Assembly (NCBI GenBank): GCA_029817715.1
Contig: JARUPY010000467.1
Coordinates: forward strand, 50,865 to 114,864
DNA from: Melastoma dodecandrum
Lineage: Eukaryota; Streptophyta; Magnoliopsida; Myrtales; Melastomataceae
DNA length: 64,000 nt
Direction of reading: 5' to 3'
Shown here: piece after piece, positions 56,757 to 64,000 of the stretch
Layout of the letters: every line of letters starts with the position of its first letter
Position numbering within the stretch: the stretch's first letter is position 1
Position numbers and translations under genes: made by a program
Notes under the pieces: generated by a model
What the model was told of the DNA's origin: nothing
What the model saw: only the letters and a program-made list of their open reading frames with translations
Database searches by the model: none

Positions 56757-59126
56757 ACCTTGGCTTCGTTTTGAAGCTTGTCCTATCAGTCGTCCACATG
56801 GACATTAGTCATCACGAGCCTTCCTCTTCGGAGGTTTCCCACTACTTGTATCACATACGAGTCCGACCTCACCTCCACCTTCAGATCCTCAGGTGTATAC
56901 TATCTTTTACGGGCTGTCGAAATTTTCTGCCTTCAGGATATTGCGGGGAGCGTCGAGTATTCTCGGTGATTAAGCTTAAATCAGTGCTTACATGCCGCAA
57001 AACTGAGGCAAAATCACGGAAGGGTCGCAGATATCATTTAGCCAGCAGATTAACACCATGATTTCATTCGGATGGGAAAGGGATAAGGGGAATGCGATTA
57101 CGTCTTACGTTATTACAGCTGGCCAAGTTCAAAGAACACTGATTTTCAATGTCTCCATCTACTTCTCTATCTACTGTTGCAGTTGCTTTTCATTGTCCAG
57201 GACAACCTATGAGAGAAATTGGTAAACGGAAGCTTTGAACAAGTGCATTCATAAAAAAATATGACGGTAAATTCTCATGTTGATACAAAGCCCCCAGTTC
57301 ACAAAACCAATAAAGCGATATCAATATCTTGCTAAACAGAATTAGAGGAAACAAAATGTGAAAATGTACAAACTTTTGTTGGTGAGGAAAAATTCCAGAA
57401 AAGAATTGTGGATGAGAGAACTCAATGCAAGAAACCATTATTTCTGAAAAATACACCTGGTAATTCTAAACGTTGACGGCCATATGGTATTCATTTAGTG
57501 GAAAGTAGCTGATCATGTTTGGATAGCTTCTTTATTAGGAATCAAACCTTGGATGTCTCATCCCAGGCTTTTAGAAGCCAAAGCAGATGGATACTAGTAT
57601 CCTCATATAAAAAAAGGTTAAAGGACAGCAGGGAGCAGCAATTGACGACCGTCTTTCTGAGAAAGATTAGCACCTAATATCTTTCTACTGATAAGAGAAA
57701 ATAATTTAGAAAGTGACAAATTTGTAAAACAAATAATGTAGGAAAATGGAGAGTTAGCTCCATCTCACCTTTGAAGCAAAAGGTTCTCTGTGGCCATTTG
57801 AGTAGGCCAGCGACCATTTGACCTGTTTGATTACAATCATCGTCGAATTGCCTACATTCAGCACAGAGAGAGGAACATCACGCCTAAAATCTAGGTCCGC
57901 AACCAAGATGATCGCCACATTGACCAGACCATTGCACATTGTGGGCCATAATCCCAGGAAGTTGATTCCTTTGCTTACTGTTAGCGCATGTAAACAAAAC
58001 CCAAAACAACAAAAACACATGTATCATTTTCAAACCACGTAATTAAAGGATTGGAAACTTCAAACCACATAAATTTAGAGAACCGAGTACACTTCAAACT
58101 TACACATACAGTTATGTCGTGTAAAACACCATTCAATCACAAATACAAATCTAATTTCTCCAGAATTCCACCCTCATCCCCAGATAACATTGGACCCTAA
58201 GGGTCACCCCTCGTATGCACAATTGTTCCACTTGACCAAGCGGAATGGGAAGTTCTTTAATCAAAACAAAGGCATGCTACTCATGTGTATAATCATTAAT
58301 CTCTGGTTCTTATTTCAATCAAATTAAGTCAAAAGACTAGTGAATATCGTTCTTCTGTATATACATTTCCTCAATCGATAAGATTGTGAACTATAACTTA
58401 CTCAAATGTATAGATGGTACCCATCAGTGTTTCTTACTTTGTGAAGGCTCAGAAACAACCTCAGACATACCTACATTATGCATGCAAGAGCGAAATTTGA
58501 GATTGCATGAGCGAAAAATGAGATTGCAAGTGCTTTTTCTAGCTAATTCAGGCTGATACGTGGTAGCAGTACTTATGCATGAAGCTGTAGGGGGATACTA
58601 CATACGCAACATCATGATAGGAACCTTTGCTCAATCCAATTGAGAGCACCTGAGTAAACAAATGCCCTACTCGAACCAACAAACCTTACCTGCTTCCCGA
58701 GAATGAGCAAGCCGGGCTTCTCCAGCTCCACAAGAGCCCTCAAAACCTTCGCCACGCCCAGAGGCCCCAAACCTCCGCCACCTTCCCCGCACTCCACGTG
58801 AATCCCACGGTCTACGCCCATCGCAAGTCCCGTCCTGAGGGTCTCGACGAACTGCGGCGGCCCGACAGTAACAGCGACCACCTCCGTGGCCAGGCCGGAC
58901 TCCCTGATCCTCAACGCCTCCTCCACAGCGATCTCGCAGAAGGGGTTCATCGACATCTTCACGTTCTTGGTCTCCACCCCGGTCTGAAAAATCGAAACTT
59001 TAGGCGATAGGGATAGAACCCAGAAGGCAAGACGAACATGAATCACGAATCGGGAACCTTGTCGGGCTTTACGCGAATCTTGACGGCGTAATCGACGACG
59101 CGCTTGACTGCCACCATGACCTTCAT
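56757..59126 (-). pseudogene. ETFB: Electron transfer flavoprotein subunit beta, decaying multi-exon copy
   Basis: ETFB forms the mitochondrial ETF heterodimer that passes electrons from acyl-CoA and branched-chain dehydrogenases to ETF-QO. Exon 1 (59,126-59,058, MKVMVAVKRVVDYAVKIRVK) and exon 2 (58,983-58,690, SMNPFCEIAVEEALRIRESG, then VETLRTGLAMGVDRGIHVE, then PGLLILGKQ) are intact with good splice sites. Exon 3 (57,851-57,769) is 83 bases where 81 are expected; two single-base insertions break [19 protein letters not shown]. Exon 4 (57,206-57,109) keeps VVLDNEK and ATVDREVDG. The last part (56,986-56,757) keeps TDL, then YTPEDLKVEVRSDS and KPPKRKA in shifting frames. Retained introns indicate a DNA-level duplicate. 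Either it is a pseudogene or the assembly has indel errors. Confidence 0.82.
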
Positions 59127-59129
59127 ATT

Positions 59130-59645
59130 TTCGGGTGGAGGAAGGACCGCAGATGGTTTTGGATGAACTCCTGCTGGGAATGGGAAGGAACAGGCGAGGT
59201 GCTGTGAAGGTGGTTTTGTCGTTTCCTCGTACCGGATGGATTTTGCTCGAACAGGGAACTCCTCATCACTCTCACACTACCTGATTTGATTTGATCATCC
59301 CAATTTTTCTTTTTTTAAGATTAGAAGGTTGAGGTCGAGTCGAGTCACAGACTTAATCCAATGGCCCCCACTCATATAAATAATATATTATTTATCCATA
59401 AATCCGCCTCCTCTGGACTTAATTTGATTTAATAATAGAATAATTATTAATAAGAAGGCATGCCACGTCTTACACAGCGACGAAATCTTACACGGCTCAA
59501 CTCAACCCCGCTGAATGAATATATAATAAGTCTTCTTAACGTAACTTTTAATTTCATTTTTCAAGCATTCGGTAATACCATATTGTTCGCGTAGAAAACG
59601 GATCACGTCGGAAATATTTGGCAATAAGACTCACAGGGATTTTAT
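59130..59645. other. ETFB upstream region and spacer
   Basis: The first 150 bases upstream of ETFB ATG 59,126 should hold its promoter and leader, but I cannot identify a TATA box. The rest is AT-rich without features. Confidence 0.4.
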
Positions 59646-59649
59646 AGAT

Positions 59650-60716
59650 GTGGTTGCCAGTAAGTAACTGAAGAATTCGATTGGATGCAAACAGTTTTTA
59701 TAAGAAGTAAAGAACATTTACAGCCATAAAAGTAAAACAAGGACGGTGGTAAAGACGTAGACTAGCTCTAGTGCTCCATGGACTTGGAGCGTTGTAGTAG
59801 ACTTGACGGTGGAACGCTACAGGCTGGCGCTCCTCTGGTGGCAGGACTTAGCTGCGGAGCTTGATGGACTGGGTACGGTCGGGTGCTGAGGTGGACGTGA
59901 GCGTCAAGGCCGTGGTGGTCTGTGTTGGCGGGAGCGTCGAAGGCGGAGATGTGTACCGGGACTACGGTGACTCGTCCTGGCGTTGAAGTCGAGCGCGGAG
60001 GGTTGTTACCAGAGCTACGGTTGCTCACTCTGATGGTGGAAGTAAAGGCGGAGCATTTTTATCAGAACTACGGTTGCTCACTCTGATAGTGGAAGTGACG
60101 ACAAATGAAACCTTAAGGGTCTCGCCCAGGTTGGGGAATCATAACAACTACGCTAAGGGTGACGAGCAAAATAGGCTTCTGTTGGCTGTTTTGATCGTGA
60201 TTTTCTCTGAGGGAGATCTCCTCCCTTTTATACTCAGTCTGTTACGACCTTCTGAAGATCTTCCAGACCCAACTCACCCCAAGAATCTCGAAGCTAACTG
60301 ATTTCCACTCATTTAAACGTGGATCAGCTCCTCTGACTTCAGGTTTAATTGATTATCTTTAAGACGTGTGCTATTGTCATGCGTGGGTAACAAGTCCCAA
60401 TTATCTCGGGGCCAATGGAACCGTTTTCCTTTGACACGTGTCCCTCGCAGGCACAGGCCTATAGTCTTAATATCCTCTACAGGCAAGCCTGTAGACTTCG
60501 CGTTCCAGGCACAGGCCTTCAGGCGCAGGCCTGTAGACTTGATGTCCACCGGAGGCGCATGCTTGTATACTTCACTTGATTACAAGGTTACTATATTACC
60601 TCTGTAGACTTCTCTCCACTGCCACAGGCTTATATGGCTATGGGCTTTTGTGGGCTTTGTCTAAATTAGGCCCAAGATTGACTTGAGATTACTAACACGT
60701 TAATCGCGTGTCAACA
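59650..60716 (-). repeat. Probable 3' LTR of a Ty3/gypsy element
   Basis: On the minus strand, TGTTGACACGCGATTAACG (60,716 downward) directly follows a polypurine tract. The other end, near 59,650, is uncertain. The second LTR would lie beyond the window. It contains three short tandem units (ACTACGGTTGCTCACTCTGA and variants at about 59,960-60,100) and a cluster of CAGGCCTGTAGACTT repeats (60,448-60,630). Confidence 0.5.
60448..60640. repeat. Short repeats of CAGGC(C)TGTAGACTT inside the LTR
   Basis: At least five variants occur in about 190 bases: CAGGCCTATAGTCTT, CAAGCCTGTAGACTT, CAGGCCTGTAGACTT, GCATGCTTGTATACTT and CTCTGTAGACTT. They give a locally repetitive, partly palindromic (AGGCCT) segment. 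Confidence 0.55.
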
Positions 60717-60719
60717 TAA

Positions 60720-60731
60720 GCCCCCTTTTTT
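60720..60731 (-). promoter_or_regulatory. Polypurine tract of the gypsy element
   Basis: AAAAAAGGGGGC on the minus strand, four bases before the LTR start, fits the plus-strand priming site. Confidence 0.5.
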
Positions 60732-61170
60732 GCTGAGGGGACTTCCGTCGCCTGAGTACTTCTGACATTATGCGCTTCGGTAAGCAAAATATTCAATCTT
60801 CTGCCGACAGGATATTGTCCTTGCGAAAAGATATTTTCTGTAAAAGTGTCTTTTCACCTCCCCTTTTTCAAAGACCGTTTGTCTTCTTTCCCTTCCCGAG
60901 AGGAAGACTTTTCGCCTTCCTTTCTCGGAACTTTTCACACTTACTCTTCACTCGGGCCATTCTTTAAATCCCCTCGCAAATCTCCCGAGGATTTCTCATT
61001 TTTCATTTCTTAAACTTTTAAGTTTTTTCGATTCTCTTTTCAAACCTTACCTTTCATTAGTCTTTCGCACTCATATCCCAGAGAAAGTCCCTTTTCTTCC
61101 TATCAGAAATCTCTTTTTGAATCTTTTAACAAAAAGCAGTCTTCTTCGCCACCCTTCCGTGAGGAGACGA

Positions 61171-61506
61171 ATGGCCCAAAACCACCTCTGGGGGCATGAG
61201 GATGGCCATCTTCAGCCAACCAGGAACAAACGGCTGTTCATCTTTGCATTAAAACGCCTTCGTTCTACTAGATTTTTAAAAGAATGCGCTGCGACTGATC
61301 TCCCCTTCCCTTTGTTTGCCTTATTCTTTGGTGAAGAAGGGTCACTTCGCAACGTCATTCCTCCCCGTGAGATATGGCCCAGTTCATGCCTAGACAACCT
61401 TACAAGGTTGTTCAGCCGATCATGTATTGTCGCAAATGGCCTAGTTCTCTTTCTGGAGCAAACGAAGCTTCCGGGGCTTCATCTTCTTCATCGTCGGGTA
61501 TTATAG
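61171..61506 (+). CDS. Reading frame antisense to the gypsy element
   Basis: ATG 61,171 opens 112 codons (MAQNHLWGHEDGHLQPTRNK onward) with no domain I know. It is preceded by about 180 bases of pyrimidine-rich, leader-like plus-strand sequence. Tat-lineage gypsy elements such as Grande and RIRE2 are known to carry an antisense gene between pol and the 3' LTR, and position and strand fit that. Coding status is unproven. Confidence 0.35.
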   Translation: MAQNHLWGHEDGHLQPTRNKRLFIFALKRLRSTRFLKECAATDLPFPLFALFFGEEGSLRNVIPPREIWPSSCLDNLTRLFSRSCIVANGLVLFLEQTKLPGLHLLHRRVL

Positions 61507-63598
61507 CACACTGACCTCACCAGGGAGAAAACTGATAACGTTCGGACCTGTGAGTTTTCTCTTGGCCAAGTGAGACATATCGTAGGTATTCACAAGCTTA
61601 CTTGCTTCTGCCAAGCTCTAGGAAGGGTGAAGCAGGAGTTAAGTAAGACATACCGGAGGTATTCACTAGTTGCTCTGCCTCCTGTCAGCTTCTTAGGAAT
61701 GTCAGAGGCGATTTTGCCCAATATGCCAAACCATAGGCATTCTTGGGGATTACCTATTCCTGTCTGACCCTCATAGCGAGCAGGCAGAAGCGAAAAAAGA
61801 AGTGGAGGAAGATGTTGGGAACCGGGCTAAGTCCACGGTGCGGGAGTAGCCGAAAGGCTAACCAAATGTGCGGGGAAAATAGCAGATGTAGACCTTACTT
61901 AGAGCCTCTTCTTATTCTCTCTTCTGTTCCTCTGTTTTCTTTCTTTTTTATTTGGATGGCTATTACTGAGAACGTAGACTAAGACTAAGGTTTTCCTTGT
62001 CGTCGACTTAACTTAAATACTCATGTCTTCGATGTAGACTTCTACTGTTTTGCAAAGAGATGCATCATATATAGTTATCATTGCTCGCTGATATGTAGGA
62101 CGTGTAGGTGAGGAACTACACTGGAAATCCATTCGGTGTCATAGCGTGTGGTTCCTAATATAACCTGTTCGAAAAAGTTTTATAACTTTTTCTTGCAAAG
62201 ACTAGTTGCGTGACTTCAGTAGTCATGCGCCTGGGCGCTTGCTGCAACGGCTTAAAATCCTTTTTAATAGGAAGGGTGTGTTCTTCAAGTCTTACGGTAC
62301 CAACCATGGGCATACGGGTGTATTCACAGGCGAAACAGTCTTTGAAATTCCTCAAGCACTCCTCTAATCGCGTTAAAAATGCTCTTTATATATAAAGAAA
62401 GAAACTAATGAAATGGAAGTCTAGGAGAGGACTCACTTCCTAGGTTAATGCTGACCAATGGGTTCGCAAGATATCATCAAAGATTTCACGTTCCTCATGA
62501 ACACTACCTAAGGTCGGTAGACACGGGCTTTATATACAAGAATTTTGGGCGCTCTAAGCGCTTCTGAAATTTATTGAAAACCAAGAGGGACAGGCTAATT
62601 ACAACAGCGATTTCCTTTGTAGACTTGAAGTCGTTGAAGGACATCGGCGACTGCTTAGTTACTCTTTCACTCTGGTCCATCGGTTTCTTTCCTTGAAGGA
62701 AAGTTCTATCGGGCTCCAAACTCCGAAATAGTACCATTGCAATGGTCTTCTCACCACTTCCTCTTCTTTTGGTTTGTCAATCGCCACAGGTGTACTCCCC
62801 TGAGTTATCTTCTGCGAGAACCTCAATGTCTTGGGCAGCAAAGCTCATATCCCATTCCAGTTAGAACGACTTGGCACTCGTCGTTCTGGCTTGGAGGTGT
62901 GATTGTCCGTGTAATATACGATGTAATCGAACTTCCAGGTATGGCTAGTCGAGAGGTTCAACACGCAGTTAGGGTCGCCGAGCTTATAGCAGCTGATCCA
63001 GTGTGAGGTTCCTGACATTCTTGCTTGTTTCTGCATGCAAGATAACCTTGTCACAAACCAGGAAATAATTCATCAGCTTTGATATTTATAAATCTCGGAG
63101 AGTCAACCCAATACCGCAACAACTATCTTTGCAACGTAGAAAGGGATTAGCGGCAGTTTTATGAAGCCTAGTCTCGGGCCTAATAGCGCCATTAAAAAGT
63201 GGGAATTATAATCTATCACGAAGAAGACGGTTTCTCTGTCCTGACGACCCACCTCAAGGTGCACTGAGAAAAAGGAAAACCCTAGGCATTCGGCATTTCC
63301 TTACATTAACTCCCACTCACTGCGGACGTTGGTTTTCAACACGAAAAAAAATCGCATGAGCTTATATCCAAGCCATTCTAAACCTGGATAAAGGGAGCAC
63401 GTTTATAGTAGCCCCGTTTTGTCTACAAGGACTCGACTTACGTCTGGTACCGTCGAGGGTAGCATTAATATATAACTGCAATTGTATGTATTTATTTCAT
63501 GCTGTCAGATGGTTTTTCCCACACCAAATTAATGGAAAGCCCGATGGATAAATGGGAGCGCGAGGGAAAGGCACTTTACCTCCTTGAACCTCTGCGTT

Positions 63599-64000
63599 TC
63601 ACTTACATGCGAAGTCTACCAGCAGGGTAAGGGCATTGCAGCTCACGACTGGCCTCATTTCTCCGTCGACATCGCTTGGGATCTCGCTCTGGAGTGGGGT
63701 ATAGTCGAAGCTTGAGCCAGGGTCTTCCGAATGGTCCGTAGACTCGATGCGCTCTGCCTCAACATTTGCTCCGTTCGAAAACGTTCTAGCTGTTGGGGTC
63801 GCTCCTGAGGGGGTAGGCTTAGGCCTTTTAGCGACGTGACTTAGACGTCTGTCTCTCCTCTTGCGTGCCCTTGGTGGGAAACTGGTCTTATCCACTGCCT
63901 TCTGCCAATATTTGGAAGGGTTAACTACCTTAATTACCCTTGATTTCCTAGAACCAAGGAAGATTTGACGTACCTCAACATAGTCGCCAACAAATGGGAG
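63599..64000 (-). CDS. Unidentified frame, probably element-encoded, partial
   Basis: The frame is open from beyond the window edge to the stop at 63,599: FVGDYVEVRQIFLGSRKSRV, KYWQKAVDKTSFPPRARKRR, then a basic and later acidic, serine-rich tail. It lies upstream of the gypsy RT fragment on the same strand, so gag or an accessory ORF is possible. I do not recognise the family. Confidence 0.4.
   Translation of the reverse strand, partial: LPFVGDYVEVRQIFLGSRKSRVIKVVNPSKYWQKAVDKTSFPPRARKRRDRRLSHVAKRPKPTPSGATPTARTFSNGANVEAERIESTDHSEDPGSSFDYTPLQSEIPSDVDGEMRPVVSCNALTLLVDFACK

Larger units (their letters stand above)
60732..64000 (-). mobile_element. Internal region of the Ty3/gypsy element, truncated by window end
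   Basis: The minus strand at 62,155-62,390 reads ECLRNFKDCFACEYTRMP, then EEHTLPIKKDFKPLQQAPRR and MTTEV. This is the conserved segment at the start of gypsy reverse transcriptase (DxFAWxYxEMPG, HxLxI, ARRM). The catalytic RT, RNase H and integrase that should follow are not found before the LTR, so a large deletion is likely. Upstream, minus-strand frames at 62,659-63,054 are unassigned. Confidence 0.6.

Overview
This window reads as nuclear DNA of a flowering plant, probably a woody or herbaceous eudicot. It has split genes with GT-AG introns, plant-specific families (Aux/IAA, DUF295/KIB1-type beta-propeller, SUPERMAN-type C2H2 zinc finger, group IVc bHLH, ER-degradation mannosidase), Ty1/copia and Ty3/gypsy elements, Mutator-like elements and long AT-rich spacers. 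There are no bacterial-type operons. All family names come from reading translated motifs; no database search was run.

Layout. Positions 1-30,000 form a decayed segmental-duplication array. A five-module cassette recurs in the same order and orientation: a two-repeat coiled-coil gene (+), an ER-degradation mannosidase (GH47/EDEM-like, +), an unidentified gene tail (-), a RING-H2 gene (-) and a DUF295 gene (-). Copy D is only the tail end, at 600-2,290, next to a broken Aux/IAA gene at 1-553. Copy A runs 2,340-7,200, copy B 15,300-19,945 and copy C 23,560-29,740. Each copy has lost different parts. Only the DUF295 gene (18,567-19,775) and the coiled-coil gene (24,215-24,862) look intact. The gap between A and B (7,330-14,230) is a tandem mosaic of noncoding repeats that includes orphan copies of the RING gene's 5' exon.

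From 30,000 to 64,000 there is one apparently intact gene, a SUPERMAN/TAC1-like zinc finger with a C-terminal EAR motif (32,290-32,814). The rest is mobile DNA and pseudogenes. It includes a copia element whose gag-to-RNase H block is inverted between its own LTRs (33,671-37,285), an LTR element carrying a Transposase_32-like reading frame (39,421 onward), and a complete, recent copia element with a CAAAG target duplication (45,212-50,709). Next come a five-exon bHLH104/ILR3-clade pseudogene (51,045-53,027) and two neighbouring Mutator-like elements of one TIR family. The larger of these carries pieces of plastidial pyruvate kinase and a ZAT10-type zinc-finger gene, making it a Pack-MULE (53,259-54,589). 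A decaying electron-transfer-flavoprotein beta gene (56,757-59,126) follows, and the window ends in a gypsy element with a reading frame antisense to pol (about 59,650-64,000).

The genes do not form one pathway. The coherent story is repeated duplication, differential loss and gene-fragment capture. Many lesions are single-base indels, some in homopolymers, so part of the 'pseudogene' signal could be uncorrected sequencing error.
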